A stretch of DNA of 64,000 nucleotides from Psilocybe azurescens (lineage: Eukaryota > Basidiomycota > Agaricomycetes > Agaricales > Agrocybaceae), in NCBI GenBank assembly GCA_023853785.1, contig JAJIRX010000852.1:151957-215956 (forward strand), read 5' to 3'. This document shows, piece after piece, positions 1 to 11,716 of the stretch. The notes beneath the pieces are model-generated. The model worked only from the letters and a program-made list of their open reading frames with translations. It ran no database searches and had not been told where the DNA came from. A program made the position numbers and the translations under genes. How positions within the stretch are numbered: position 1 is the stretch's first letter; every line of letters begins with the position of its first letter.

Positions 1-55
1 GCATGCGCTCCTCAAGACGAGCATTGTGGGCGAGGACGCGTAATTTGGGAGCCAT
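1..55 (-). CDS. 5' end of an unidentified gene (partial, runs off the window)
   Basis: Reading leftward, an ATG at 55-53 opens a frame of 18 codons (MAPKLRVLAHNARLEERM) that leaves the window at base 1 without a stop or splice donor. The start is basic and could be cytosolic or mitochondrial. It is too short to identify. It is called only because the frame is open to the edge and a gap of nearly 600 bases upstream can hold its promoter. Confidence 0.4.
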   Translation of the reverse strand, partial: MAPKLRVLAHNARLEERM

Positions 56-628
56 CTTAGTGACTTTTTCGTGTTAAGTGAGAGTCCTATTGTATCGACG
101 AAGGACTCCGATATTGTGGTCGATAACTAGCTTGTGATGGTATGGATTTGTGTTGAAAAATGATCAAAAAGTAGGCAGTGCTTTACAGGCGGCAGTTATA
201 AAAGTTAAAAGTTTACATTTCAATCAGCACGTGAGCCCAGTGATCACGTCGTTTTTGATTATCGATCACTCGTCGAGTTGTCCTTACGTAAAGGAAAGAT
301 GTAAATTGGGGTGTAATCAAATGTAATTATTAAAAAATCTCAGTGAGTGTGAGGGAATCATGAAAAGTAAGGCTTGTACTTGCGGTTAGGAGAGTCGAGC
401 ACAACAGAATAATGCCAAAGTGTCATCTGGCTATGCCGTTCAGGTCCAAGATCAAAGAATTAACCTCACATTTCTGTTAGATTCCCGAATAATGATTAAG
501 TTAGTGAGTGTAGATTTACGGATATTCCAATGATATTCATTGTGGCGAAGAGTTTAATAGCTAACAGTCCCGCGGTGTATATAAGATGCTCCTCTTTGAT
601 ACCATAGGCAATTGGATCCCAACAATCA
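56..628. other. intergenic region, 0.06-0.63 kb
   Basis: Lies between the 5' end of the partial gene and the 3' end of the G-patch gene. It is AT-rich and would hold the promoter of the partial gene and the 3' UTR of the G-patch gene. I see no convincing gene, repeat or RNA. Confidence 0.5.
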
Positions 629-1859
629 CTAGCTGGAATCGCCTGAATGGTCGTCTCGTTTTCGTTTCTTCTTTTTCTTGTCCGATTTTTGTGTCTCCTC
701 TGCGTCAACCTTTAGTGCCTTTCGAGATGACCGCTTCTCTTTCGGTGCTTTACTTTCGGCCCTCTCCGAAATGACCTTCTCTTCCAGCGGTGGATCGATT
801 TCCACAACGCTCAGCTGTTTCCGCAAAGCCTTGATTCTTCTCCTCTCTTCTTTTTCCGGCGATGCTCAAGTTTGTTGGCGGCATCGCTACTAATTTTGTG
901 CCCTTTCGTGTGTTTTGACGATGACAATTGGATGTCCTCCGAGGACCCTCCACCAGTCTGTTTCTTCTCCCTCTTCTCTTTCCTTCGCTTCAGTTTGGCC
1001 CCATCTTTATCTTCCTTCTTCCGCTTCTCTTCCTTTCTCCTGCGTTTGCGCTCTTTCCTTGAAGCTTCATCTTCCTCTTCCCCGAATCCAGCATCCCCTG
1101 CGTCGCTGCTCTTCCTCTTTTTTTCAGATGAATTGGACACCTCGAGGTCGATCACCATTTTATCGGTGGCCGTCTGAATTTCAATGTGTTCTTTCACCGT
1201 CATACTCTGGACAGTAGAATTTCGTTTCTCGTATGCTTCCAGCACCAGAGTGGCAAGCCGCTTTTCTTCTTCAGCTATGGTTTCAGGTCCAAGGACAGGC
1301 CCTCGGAAGAATTTGGCGTATAAACGACGTTTTGCACCTTCTCGCTGAGCTTGTGCCATCAAAGAGAGGCGAGGGGTTTGGGTATCTGAGTCAGCTTCAT
1401 TGGGTGTAGTATTGCCTGAATTAGCAGGAGACCCTTCAATAGGGCGACGAGTAGAAAAAATGCCAGTAGAAGTCTTTTTAGGGGAATAACGTTGGAGGTC
1501 TATAAAGAATGTCGTTTATTTATTCTTCATCTGAGATATTACCATGATTGGAACGTACCGATGCCTCTTCGCCTTCCCCTTCGTCATCACTAACATATTT
1601 AATCGTAATGGACTTTGCAGCAGCGGTGTACAGGCTACCAACAAATTTAAAGTCCATCGTTAGCCTATCAGCGGTGTAATATTGGTTCGGGTACTGACTG
1701 GTCCCAGAACGGAAAGGCTTCATCACGATCTTTGCCCAGTCCTGATAAGTTCTTTTTCATTGGAATAGCAAGAGGCCTGGAGATAGCTCCCTGTCGCAGT
1801 CCTGTTCCTTTTCCTCCCCATCCCTGGGCGACCAGGTAGTCGTGAGCTTCTAAAGGCAT
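629..1859 (-). CDS. G-patch domain protein, GPATCH4-like, lysine-rich C-terminus
   Basis: The first exon (1859 to about 1731) encodes a classic G-patch: YLVAQGWGGKGTGLRQGAIS, then LGKDRDEAFPFWD, the layout of the GPATCH4 family at the extreme N-terminus. G-patch proteins activate DEAH RNA helicases, and GPATCH4-like members are nuclear or nucleolar. An intron (GTCAGT..GTAG) joins FWD-H to LYTAAAKSI. A second intron near 1510-1590 leads to the long exon with KFFRGPVLGPE and a lysine/arginine/glutamate-rich coiled tail. In the exon's main frame the tail stops at 811. A one-base shift at the T5 run 851-855 (A5 on the coding strand) opens a frame continuing IKALRKQLSVVEIDPPLEEK to a stop at 629, still lysine-rich, so I take 629 as the real end. 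The second intron junction is also one base short. Identification is firm; exon edges and the C-terminus are less so. Confidence 0.7.
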
Positions 1860-3122
1860 ATTTCAATATCTCTGTGAAGAGTGTTCAAATCTCTGTCATT
1901 GATATTATGGATCTAGAGAGATAGGGATTCTAAACAGCCAGGATGGAGAGTGTCGTTAACAGTTTAACTGTTTAACAGCAAACGCAGGACTGATTGGCTG
2001 AAACGCGAAGCACGTGACGACTTATTTTACTTCCCCCGCCATTAGGATGCAGTCGCATGACCATTCTTGCCACATTCTCTAATCTTTTCGAGTTCATAAT
2101 CTCATCAAGAATGTTTATATATTGCTATAATCATACGATGTCAATACTCAACGTATCAACTCAAACCCTCAACTATCCAGAATGAATATGGATTTCAGCG
2201 GAGGCAAACACGCTGTCCTAAGTACCTTTGTGGGACCTGTGTTGAAGGCGCCCATTAGGCATAAGGATTAAACCAGCTGTGTCCAATCCGTAGTTCCTTT
2301 TCCAAAATAACGTTCAGGAGTCAAGAGCTCGAGTTCTACAAATGCCTTTCTCTCTGCTACAACAAAATTGGCTTTTGTTTCTCAGACGGTCTCCTAGCGG
2401 CATATTCTATTTCTGATGATATCAGTTGCTCCAAGGAACTATTGATCTCCTGTGATTTTGAGGATAGCATGTCCCTGCATGTCCTTGTGCAACTTTTCAC
2501 ATTGGCGACCCTTCTCCAGTCTCATGACTCCATACTTCGGTAAAATCATGCTGCTCAGCACTCTACTTGCAGGCTTTCCTGCTCGTGCACAAAAAAACAC
2601 GAGCCAGACCGGCCTTCTTTGCATATCAATGTCTAATATATATAACATATTACGATATACAACCCTTGTCAACGATCCCGGTTACTATCCATATGGTAAG
2701 ACGTCATGCATTCCATCTCTTTTGTGAAGCACTCTTTCTGACATGATTTCCCGCAGGGTGAGAGCGTTCTAGCCGAGAATTTTCTCCCGACTCAGCTGCT
2801 TTATACGAGTCTATGTCTATTCGACTAGAATTCTACCTTTGTATTGTGGCAAATCATCAGCTCTTAAACGATGTCTGCCTCCGGAGGCGTAACAACAGTT
2901 TAGAATGGCGATTCTGAAGCAAATGGAACCACGTTTTGCAGTTTTCGACTCCTATTATTTTGCAGAGCGTGCGACCAATTCCCAGAGGGAATCAATCCCT
3001 GCCTTTTATGCACCCAAATGCCTGTGTCAGAGTCAAATGTCGTCCAAATCACGATCCTGGGTCAATGCTGTCATGCGACACGCGAACCTGTTTGATTCGC
3101 TGACTCGTGTTAAGCGTTTTGT
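1860..3122. other. intergenic region, 1.9-3.1 kb
   Basis: Divergent spacer between the G-patch gene (-) and the carboxylesterase (+). Short frames at 2452-2727 and 2905-3129 lack recognisable domains or splice structure and I do not call them. The final 60 bases form the carboxylesterase promoter. Confidence 0.4.
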
Positions 3123-3130
3123 TATATAAA
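3123..3130 (+). promoter_or_regulatory. TATA box of the carboxylesterase gene
   Basis: TATATAAA lies 53 bases upstream of the ATG at 3183, the spacing expected for a short 5' UTR. Its function is inferred from position and sequence only. Confidence 0.5.
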
Positions 3131-3182
3131 CGAAGGATTCGTATTGCTTTAAAGTGTGATTGGAACTTCTTTGGAATATCCG

Positions 3183-5547
3183 ATGCATTTGCAGGCGATC
3201 TTGGGCCTTGCCTGTCTTCTGGTTTCTGTCAGAGCAGCCCCAGCTACTGGACCCACCGTTCAGCTCGATAGTGGAACTTTCACTGGAGTAAACGATGGCT
3301 TAGTCCAGAAATTTCTAGGGATTCCCTTTGCAAAACCACCGTGCGCATTTTTTTCTTTACGATCATTTGTATTGAACACAAATGGCGAATGTAGTGTTGG
3401 AGACTTGCGATATCGTTTACCGCAAAGTATTCCTCCATACAATGGATCACACGATGCAACAAATTTTGGCCCTTCATGTGGACAGCAAGCAGTTGATTTG
3501 CCTGTTGTTCAGGGACTTGTAGCGGACGCGACAGATTTTCTGGTCAATTCAATTTTTGGCCAGATATTTCCGGACTCAGAAGATTGTAAGTGTTAATGGG
3601 ACATATTATCTTACGCACATATGTTAACAATAATGAGAAAAGGTCTTACTCTGAATGTCGTTAAGCCCGCCACTGCGACTTCATCGTCCAAGCTGCCAGT
3701 ATTGGTGGTAAGCCATTTGTAATTTATACAAGTATCCAGGCTTCAGAATGATGTCCATTTACAGTGGATCTTTGGTGGTTTGTCCTCGATATAAGAAATC
3801 CAAACGAAAATGCTCTGATGAATCATCTTTTGAAGGTGGTTTTGAACTTGGCGGTACTTCGATGTGAATATAGCTGGATCATTTCCTTGAAATGTATCTT
3901 ACCTTGCTATCAGGTACGATGGTGGATTGGTAGTGTCACGATCCATCGCATTGGGAAGTCCCGTTATATATGTCAGCATGAACTACAGGTTAGCTGAAGA
4001 CAATCCGAGTAGGCTAGGCATGTTACTGAAAAATAAATAGGCTCAGTGGCTTTGGATTCTTGGCTGGGAAAGAGGTGAAAGCTGCAGGGATTGGAAACTT
4101 GGGTCTGCAAGATCGTAAGGAGCACGGCAAGCTAAACGGCTGTTTCTTCTCCACGGCTGACGATTCACAGAACAGGAGGCCTTCAGGTGGGTTCAGAAAT
4201 ACATCACTCAGTTCGGTGGAGACCCCACAAAAGTTACCATGTAGGTGTCTCTTGTGTCGATTTACTGTACACGCTAATTACCCACCGTGTGTTCAGATGG
4301 GGAGAATCAGCAGGGGCCATCTCTGTCTCCCTTCACATGCTTACCAACGGAGGAAATCCAGGAGGTTTATTCCGCGCTGCATTCATGGAGTCTGGAGCTC
4401 CCATTCCAGTTGGCGATATCACTAATGGCCAGAAATACTACGATGCACTTGTTGCGGACACTGGATGCTCCAGCGCTTCCGATACATTGGCTTGCTTGCG
4501 AACGATCCCATTCTCTGTACTCAAAGCTGCGATCAACAAGTCCCCTGGAATATTTGCGTTTCAGGTATCTCTAAGATTTTTCTCAGAACAGAGAAACATG
4601 ATTTAACTATTCAACGTCACTTACTAGTCTTTGAACCTCGCCTGGCTTCCTCGCACTGACGGTGTCTTTTGACTGATAATCCACAGGCCTTGGTTCAGCA
4701 AGGCAAGGTGGCGAATATCCCATTTATAACTGGTATGCCAGTTTGGTTGTTCGCAATTTTCCTAAAATGATGCATGTACGACAGGAAACTGCGACGACGA
4801 AGGGACTCTGTTCTCTTTGTCAACGTTGAACTTAACGCAAGCCTGTCTTTCTACGCTGCTGTCATTCACCCGATTGACCTCCTTTTCAGGACGGAAGCAG
4901 AGGTGATCAACTATATCAAGACCGTCTTTTTCCCGGGTGTCACGGATGCTCAATTGAGCCAGCTCGCTATGCTATATCCTTCGGACATCACTCAAGGATC
5001 GCCATTTGACACTGGCATTCTAAACGCGTTGACACCACAATTCAAACGCATAGCGGCCTTCCAAGGCGACGGGGTATTCCAAGCTCCTCGCAGATGGTTG
5101 TTACAGAATATCATTCCAACAAATCCCAACGTATGGGCATTCAGTATGTACTCCATTCGCTTTGTCCGGAGTAAGATTCAAATTATTGCACTACAATAAT
5201 TTCTAGTCAGCAAGCGATTGAAGGGATTGCCCGCTTTAGGATCAGTTAGTCTTTGAGTGCCATTCATGATGTCTTGATCTAACGAAAGACACTCGCAGGT
5301 GCACGGGTCCGATATTCTCAATGTATACGGTGGTGGAGAGATGCAGGATTACCTCGTCCGTTTCGCCAGCACCCTCAACCCCAACTCAAAAAGTTTGCTA
5401 AGTTTTCAATGGCCTAAATACGACCTCAAGAATCGCCAGCTTCTGGCGTTCTTGGATGGCATTATTCCATTGGAGATCACGCCTGACACATACAGGCAGG
5501 ATGCTATGAACTTTCTGACAACCGTAACGCTTGCGAACCCTGTCTGA
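3183..5547 (+). CDS. secreted type-B carboxylesterase/lipase
   Basis: Starts at ATG 3183 with a signal peptide (MHLQAILGLACLLVSVRAAP), then VQLDSGTFTG...FLGIPFAKPP, typical of carboxylesterase type B. About a dozen exons with short introns can be joined in phase: PP|VGDLRYR (3340/3395), DC|LTLNV (3585/3643), WIFGG|GFELGGTSM, then YDGGLVVSRSIALGSPVIY. The nucleophile elbow is IWGESAGA (exon from 4297); the catalytic His is in HGSDILNVYGGGEMQ (from about 5302). The acid is not pinned. Expected role: extracellular hydrolysis of carboxylic esters or lipids. The intron at 4837-4889 starts with GC (GCAAGC..TTTCAG) and restores STLNLT|TEAEVINY exactly. One base seems missing in TTTT at 4667-4670: the frame reads DGVF then stop, whereas one more T gives DGVFLTDNPQALVQQGK, the family pattern. 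The rest is intact, so error or a very recent lesion is likelier than an old pseudogene. Confidence 0.85.
4837..4889 (+). other. non-canonical GC-AG intron in the carboxylesterase
   Basis: Donor GCAAGC and acceptor TTTTCAG. Removing these 53 bases joins LNLT to TEAEVINYIK in frame. No GT donor nearby keeps the frame and the conserved sequence. GC-AG is the commonest non-canonical intron class. Confidence 0.7.
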
Positions 5548-5682
5548 CCACCCTGTTCCATTACTCCTAGCGTTGGAGTAATACCATCCATAATTATTCA
5601 GTTGTATCATTACAAAAAAGCAATATCATATATGTGTTGATAGGTCTGGTCTATGCTGGGAGTGGGGATGAAGGTTCCGGTT

Positions 5683-7057
5683 TCAATCTAAGGGTTCGTC
5701 TTCTAGTTGTGACTGGCTGTGATTATGGACCGGAGGTAGAGGACTTGATCCATCGTGTGCAAAGAAATCGTCCACCGTCAGAGGCCGTAGATCGAATCCC
5801 TGTGATATAATAAATGCCAAGTAATGTTACAATCTGGACGGTATGCATACCTCTAATTGTCCCTTGACAAGGGCTTCGTGATTATTGGTCGTACTTTTCA
5901 TAAATTCTCGCACTGGAACCATGGCCGCGTTTCGACACAGTTCTCTCAAATCAGAACCAGAGAGACCTTCGGTCTGCTCAGCAAGTACTTGAATAGAGAA
6001 GTTGGGTGCGACTTTAGTATCTTTCAACATCTACGATGTAGGGGATGAGCATGGGACACAGAGGGAAAAGGTGAAACGCATATATATACCAAATCAAGAA
6101 TCCTAGTTCTCTGTTCAACATTAGGCAAACCGATACCGAACCGTTTGGGCATGCGTCGTAGAATCGCTGAGTCAATATCATTTGGTCGATTTGTCGCGCC
6201 CAGTACAAGAATTCTGTCCGATCCAGAAAGGAGGCCGTCCCAAAGGCTAGAGTAGAGTTTGAGCAAGAGGTCGCTATCCAAATGCAAAAACGCACGTCAT
6301 AAATTCTGCCTTCATCATTCCTGTCACCTCGTGGTCGCCTTTTGTGCGCTCTCGGAGGAAAGAGTCGATCTCATCAATGAAGATGATAGCGGGCTGTGTC
6401 TTCCGAGCGAGGCTGAATAGTCCTGCAACTAGTTTATTGGATTCGCCGTACCATTTGTTCGTTAGGACTGAAGCAGCGATGTTGATAAACGTAGCGCCAG
6501 ATTCTTTGGCCAAAGCTTTCGCTAGCATAGTCTTGCCGCATCCAGGAGGGCCGAAAAGGAGGACACCTTTCGGGGCTCCAAGAAGGGAAGAGGAAGACGT
6601 GAATAGGTTGGGATACAGAAGAGGATATATAACGGACTCCCGAAGGGAGGAAACAATAGAATCAAGACCGCCGATGTCTATAAATTATCAAAGATAAATA
6701 ACCACTTGAGTGATTGCAACTTACCTCCAAAAGTGACAGGAATGTCATCTGGATGAATGACCTCATTGGCAACTTTTGCCTGGATTGACGGAGGGTGGTC
6801 AATACCACAGTAGCGTGAAGAGGGTAAAAACACACGTTCATATTCATCCAGCTTCAGTTCGTGGTGACCTAGACGCTTCAAAGCCGCCATCTGCTTTTCT
6901 TTCACTTCACCATCTTTCTTATCCGGAGATACCGTGTCCAACACCCACTGCTCAGGTTTATTAGTCCGATGCTTCCGCGATTCGAGATTGCGAAATATTT
7001 ACATACCCGCAGAGTGTAATATAGGGCTGCCTTGCACATGTGCTCAATGAATGTCAT
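5683..7057 (-). CDS. MSP1: MSP1/ATAD1-type AAA ATPase of the mitochondrial outer membrane
   Basis: MSP1 (ATAD1 in animals) is a hexameric AAA ATPase of the outer mitochondrial and peroxisomal membranes that extracts mistargeted tail-anchored proteins. Joined exons read [35 protein letters not shown], Walker [14 protein letters not shown], the pore region [11 protein letters not shown], Walker [39 protein letters not shown], sensor region [12 protein letters not shown], second-region arginines [10 protein letters not shown], and [17 protein letters not shown]. Every junction I followed is GT-AG and in phase, with no frame break. The stop is at 5685-5683, after a tail ending QLEDEPLD. The start is less sure: ATG 7057 gives [17 protein letters not shown], a short hydrophobic N-terminus consistent with the membrane anchor, but an extra upstream exon is possible. 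Confidence 0.9.
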
Positions 7058-7733
7058 ATTGAATATCAAATAAAGATGCCCACTTGAGATGCAAGGAAAA
7101 GCGCAACTGTTCGGAATGAAATGCGATTCGTTTGGTTAGCGTCAATTCGTTTCCTGTGGATTCAGAGCGACCCCACCTTCAAATGCTGCCCGCTTGGTGC
7201 CTGAAGAGACCATTGAAGTCCCCGATTACGAGTGTGAATGGCGGAAAAGAGAAGATTAGAATGTCCTCGCTCCCACTCAAGTAGTGGTTTGAATACAAAG
7301 TTGGACCAAGATTGACACCTGAATTTATGGTAACGTAAGCTTTGATGCACAGCTTCAGGGGTTCCTCCAAGCCCGGTAAATATTTGAACACTGGGTTAAA
7401 CGGTAAGCACACCATAGTTGGTTTACAGGAAATCATTGAACTAACAGCGAATCCTGATATCTGTCAGTAATACAAGGTGTTATGGTCGTCGATATATTGC
7501 TGACTCTCTGTCATATACTTAGCTTTGATACACATAGCTAAAATTTGTACAGCAACTCCGTATGCGAATTTCGCAACTATTAAAAGCACCAGTGAACCAC
7601 GCCTCCACCACGAATCCCTTTCACAACCCCATCGCAGAATCCGTGGAATCCCATTTTGCTCAACTACGAATACTAGAATCCTTCCTTCATGACCAAAGGT
7701 GCAATAGCCTGAATATTTTGCCACATCACCGGC
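7058..7733. other. intergenic region, 7.1-7.7 kb
   Basis: Divergent spacer between MSP1 (-) and the F-box-like gene (+). Minus-strand frames at 7162-7436 and 7464-7769 show no domain; the latter overlaps the F-box start. No feature called. Confidence 0.4.
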
Positions 7734-9076
7734 ATGCAGACTCAGTTGCCAGTTGAAATCATCCAACACATCGTCGATGAGCTTGGTACAAGTGCATATG
7801 AAGCCTCATCTCGCGAAGCTCTTCGAAGCTTAGCCCGTGTTTCAACCACGATTTGCATGCATGCATACAAACACCTCTTTGGGGAACTCAATCTCATCCT
7901 ATTCGTCGGAATGCTTGATGACTGCGCCCTTATACCCACATGCAAGAGAATGGTGGAACGACTTCAAGATATACTAGCCGAAGGAGTGAACTTTCCTGGC
8001 CTTGCAATGGTGTACTACCTTCGAACTGTATCGCTTACGATATTGTGCGAGAATCAGCTTCAGCTTCACCAGTCGTCCTTTGTCCCTGAACTATCAGGGT
8101 TATTTCAAGCTCTCCATGGCCCCAATTATGGTATAACCACTTTTAGACTCGAAATAAGTCAGCCATCAACAGGCGTACTCGACAATCCTCAGCCTGTATT
8201 AGTATCAGAATCAAAACCGTTCGGTTCTACATCCTATGCAGCACTGCTTAGTTTGTGGCGTTCTCCAGGATTGACGACTCTACAACTTGCTGGGACCCTT
8301 CTACCATCAACAGCTCTGTATGGAACGGATCTTCAAAATCTCTACCTCCAGCGGGTTACATTCCAAGAAGAACCACTTTCACAGGTCAATCACCTTGCCC
8401 CAAGTGGCATCCCTCACCCCCCAATAATGACAGTCATCCCAGGACAGTCACAATGGGCAAAGAGGTTCTTTGAGCCCGTCCCATATGGAGACACCGGGAA
8501 AATGACTTCCCAACCTCTATCTTTCACTCATTTAACGAGTCTTGCTGTATCGGTTGAAGACTATCACACAGATCTAAATTTTTTCCTCAACTACAATCAC
8601 TAAAGGTTATTATGAACAAGGAAACCTTAACGTCGACAACCCGAAGTCTTCCACGGATGTTGCAAGGCTTCTTATTTCCTCCAGGACGAGGCGCACGCAA
8701 CTTGGGGTCTGTAGAAAATTTCACCCTCGAGTGTACTAAATACGGACACAAGGAGTTCCGGATCAGTGATCTCGAAGCTCATCACCCACAAAGGGTAGTG
8801 TTTACCTCAGTCTGCAATGGTATCGACTCCCATCTCGTGTCCATTATTCAATTGCGCCATATCTACTTCTCATTCATACTCGACATTTCTATTGGAAAAT
8901 ATATGCCAGAGTCTGAGGATGACGCATTTATGGCAGCGAATATGATCGTGATGGCAGAACTGTTTCCTCGACTTTATACCTCCGACAAGTCGCGGTTCTC
9001 CTTGGATCTCTCGATAGAACGTCAAAATAATGCGCTATGTGAATCAAAACCACTGTCCAGTGTAAAGGCCCTATGA
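7734..9076 (+). CDS. F-box-like protein, function unknown
   Basis: ATG 7734 starts MQTQLPVEIIQHIVDELG, a short F-box-like helix placed at the N-terminus as in the many F-box-like proteins of agaricomycetes. It is followed by ALRSLARVSTTICMHAYKHLF and weak leucine-rich segments (LWRSPGLTTLQLAG, FTHLTSLAVSV). The family is expected to link substrates to SCF ubiquitin ligases; substrate unknown. The first frame stops at 8603, but a one-base shift at the T6 run 8579-8584 changes FFLNYNH-stop into FPQLQSLKVIMNK, which fits the leucine-rich pattern and runs on to a stop at 9076. I therefore merge the frames at 7734-8603 and 8612-9076 into one intronless gene of about 447 residues. If the shift is real, the protein is cut at 289 residues. 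Confidence 0.6.
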
Positions 9077-10011
9077 CTGGATGGTGGTAGTAATCTGAAT
9101 ACAGTTTAGCTCCCGTACTTTTCTTACCTGTTATGATGTATTAAAGTGGGCAGATTCAGACGTGAACTACTATCCCTTGTCGATGATCCGCATACCCCGG
9201 CGGACCTTTCTATAGTGCCAGTCCGTTAGAATAGAACAAGGATTTAACTGGCGTTACTCCCACTTCATTAATTACTGAATCAGTGACCCTATCTCCGAGT
9301 CGTAGTTGTGCACTCACAATCAACGACGGAGAAAGGTGTGTATAATTGGTGTTCGGCACTGAGGGAAATTAAAACTACAATGGAATCGATCAGCATTGGC
9401 CGATCAAGACCCAACTACACGGCGACTATTTGTTATTACTGACTATATGTAAAGTGGGGACTGTGGGCCGGGCCACCAGGGGAACGAAGGGCATGAACAT
9501 GAATGAGGGGCAAAATGACTGCTACCAGAGAACGAAAAGAATGAGGGCGTCGTAAACTACAGAGACTAGTGATTCTACTGATACTATAATTCTACAGATA
9601 ATATTACATTTGAATTTATTACGCTGTGGAGGATATCAACAGCAAGTTCAACGAACGAGCAGGAACGGGACTAAAGTTAAAACGGTCTAGTATGAGTAAT
9701 TCAAACATTGACCTTGAATCTGGTCAACACCCAGCATCGTCGGGGTGTTAACAGGACCCCTCCACAAAGGGGGCCCAGCAAAGATAAGATCCTATATCAA
9801 GGCGAGAAAGAACTGAGAACAGTTCGGAGAGAAACACTCAGGAGACGAGAATGGGGGAGAAAAATATCCAGAAGAAAGAAAGGGAAGAAGGGGGTAAATG
9901 GAGTCGAGACACCCGAAAGACGAAAGAATCAGAGAGAGGCTGCGCGTGTGATACTTGGATTAACCTTTAGGCCGCTGTGAATACATTTGTGTTGGTGGGC
10001 AGATGATGTTT
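9077..10011. other. intergenic region, 9.1-10.0 kb
   Basis: Holds the 3' ends of the F-box-like gene (+) and the small membrane protein gene (-). A basic 90-codon frame at 9708-9980 is purine-rich low-complexity sequence and is not called. Confidence 0.4.
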
Positions 10012-10534
10012 TCAAACCGGGAAAACACCAGCAGTAGGACTAGAGCGCCTTGCTTTGGTATATGCTTTGGTAGGCAGGATAATCTCTTCCGGTACGATGG
10101 TCCTCCCCGACGGGGAGGTCATCCGAACCAGAGGACTGGACGATGAAACTGAAGAAGTGGACATTTGGCGAGTTATCCTCCAATTGGGGCGGGTACCCAT
10201 AGCAGGGTGAATGAGTCTCGTATGGGGGATGTTATACATGGGCGACGGTGCTCGCGCCCTCGGTTTGCATTTGCTATAGAGGTACAAGGCCAGAAGTAGC
10301 GAGACGAATAACACTGTAATAGCAGACTGAGTAAAAGTGGCACATCGGTGAAGGCCAAGGTGACGTACAAGCTGCTACGACCATGAGCTTGATTACGCGA
10401 GAACTGATATGGTCGTTAGCTTTGCTGTCTGCGTCTCGAGTTGAGATGAGTGGTGAGGCAGCTGTGAGACTGGCATAAAGACATGCCCAGAGGCAAGGTA
10501 TAACGAAGTTGTAGGAAGGGAAAGTGAATGGCAT
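10012..10534 (-). CDS. small single-pass membrane protein 1 (unknown function)
   Basis: Two exons, 10534-10369 and 10313-10012, joined by a 55-base GTACGT..TACAG intron in phase 1, give a 155-residue protein. It begins with a signal peptide (PCLWACLYASLTAAS), has a short luminal stretch of about 20 residues, then one transmembrane helix KLMVVAALLFVSLLLALYLY, a basic stop-transfer SKCKPRAR and a serine/proline-rich cytosolic tail ending SSPTAGVFPV. Predicted type I membrane protein. The intron falls inside the helix. I recognise no family. Another ATG-less reading begins one codon earlier (TTG), which I reject. It shares gene architecture with the genes at 47147-47561 and 57466-57786. A TATA-like TTATAAAG lies at 10705-10698. 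Confidence 0.6.
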
Positions 10535-11716
10535 CAAGGGACGACCTGCCTAGGTCACATCATCAGCGTACGTAGTAGCAAGAGACGAACGACACCGACC
10601 AAAAGAGCTGTAGAGTAAATGTTTACGAATGGACAATAGTTTGGCAATGAGGAAGTAGAAGAAAAAGTGATACGTGTGGAAAACTGTCAGGCAAACGCTT
10701 TATAACTTATAAGAGAAAAGGAAAACAATATGGATCTGGAAGATGATCGAGCCGTAATCATGGATACTTCGAATCTGAGATTTTCGATGGAATCCAAACA
10801 AATAGAGGAAGCGCCCCGATCCGAGGCTAGTCGTAAATGAAGAGAACGTCAACTAGGTTCACAATGCGACACCGTAACGGAGGCAAACTTTCGAGTCAAT
10901 AGGAGTCATCGCCGTTGCTGCGGGCCTTTAATAGAGCAACCACATTGTCAGGAGTATCTATGCTGAGCCAGCTGCCGTAGATCATCCTGCGCCGTTGGGG
11001 GTGGCATGCATATGATGAATTTCAGAGCCAGGTGCTCACGGAGGAGATTATGTCCGGGTCGTGGATAAGTGGGCTGAGCCGTGTGAGAACACACAGTAGT
11101 CACCTGACGGCCTCAGAAGGCTACATTTGGACGTAGGGTCGAACATGAGGATAAGGTGAGGCAAAGGGCGCTTGCTTCGATCGGCAGATTCAGCACAGCC
11201 CTAGATCACCCCCCTGGCGATTGGCGCTCGAGAAGAAGTAACAAAGAGGCTATGTTACAGTTGGACTTTGAATCGACTGATCAAACTGAACAAGTCTAAA
11301 GACAGAGTTTCCTGGAAGTAAAAGTTATTCCAGATTATGCACTTCTCGATGCCAAAAAAAAAAAAAGGAAAGGGTAACTAAGTTAGACCCTGGCATTTGT
11401 GGAGTAGATCTTGAACTGATGAGAAGAGGTTCAAGACAGCGGAGATGGTTAAGTATCGTTCACTTGTCTGCAGTGCGTATCAGTGGCACGATATGTTGAA
11501 GAATGGACGCACAGTGTCAGAGCCGTCAGTACAACTTGAAAGTTTGAATCAGAGGCCAGACTGGACCGTGCGCGGGTTGAACGCTTGAACCCCTAACCCT
11601 AAGTTAGTTCCGCCACACGTCCGATCGAAGTTCATTCAGTCATCGACTCATCCTTCTATCGCATCCTTCCGCCGAACCAATTTGCCACAGACGTTTGCCA
11701 GCGACTGGTGAACGCA
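10535..11716. other. intergenic region, 10.5-11.7 kb
   Basis: Divergent spacer between the small membrane gene (-) and ALG11 (+). Contains a poly-A run near 11355 and a two-unit telomere-like motif at about 11590-11602. No gene recognised. Confidence 0.4.

Noticed and set aside
872..1217. Plus-strand serine/phenylalanine-rich frames
   Set aside because: Mirror of the lysine/glutamate-rich G-patch tail on the other strand.
2452..3129. Two plus-strand frames before the carboxylesterase
   Set aside because: No domain or signal peptide in frame, and the second runs into the esterase TATA box.
9708..9980. 90-codon basic frame
   Set aside because: Purine-rich low-complexity sequence giving Arg/Lys/Glu by composition; no start context or domain.
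11590..11602. Telomere-like CCCCTAACCCTAA
   Set aside because: Only two units of the TTAGGG-type repeat; too short to be a telomere remnant with confidence.
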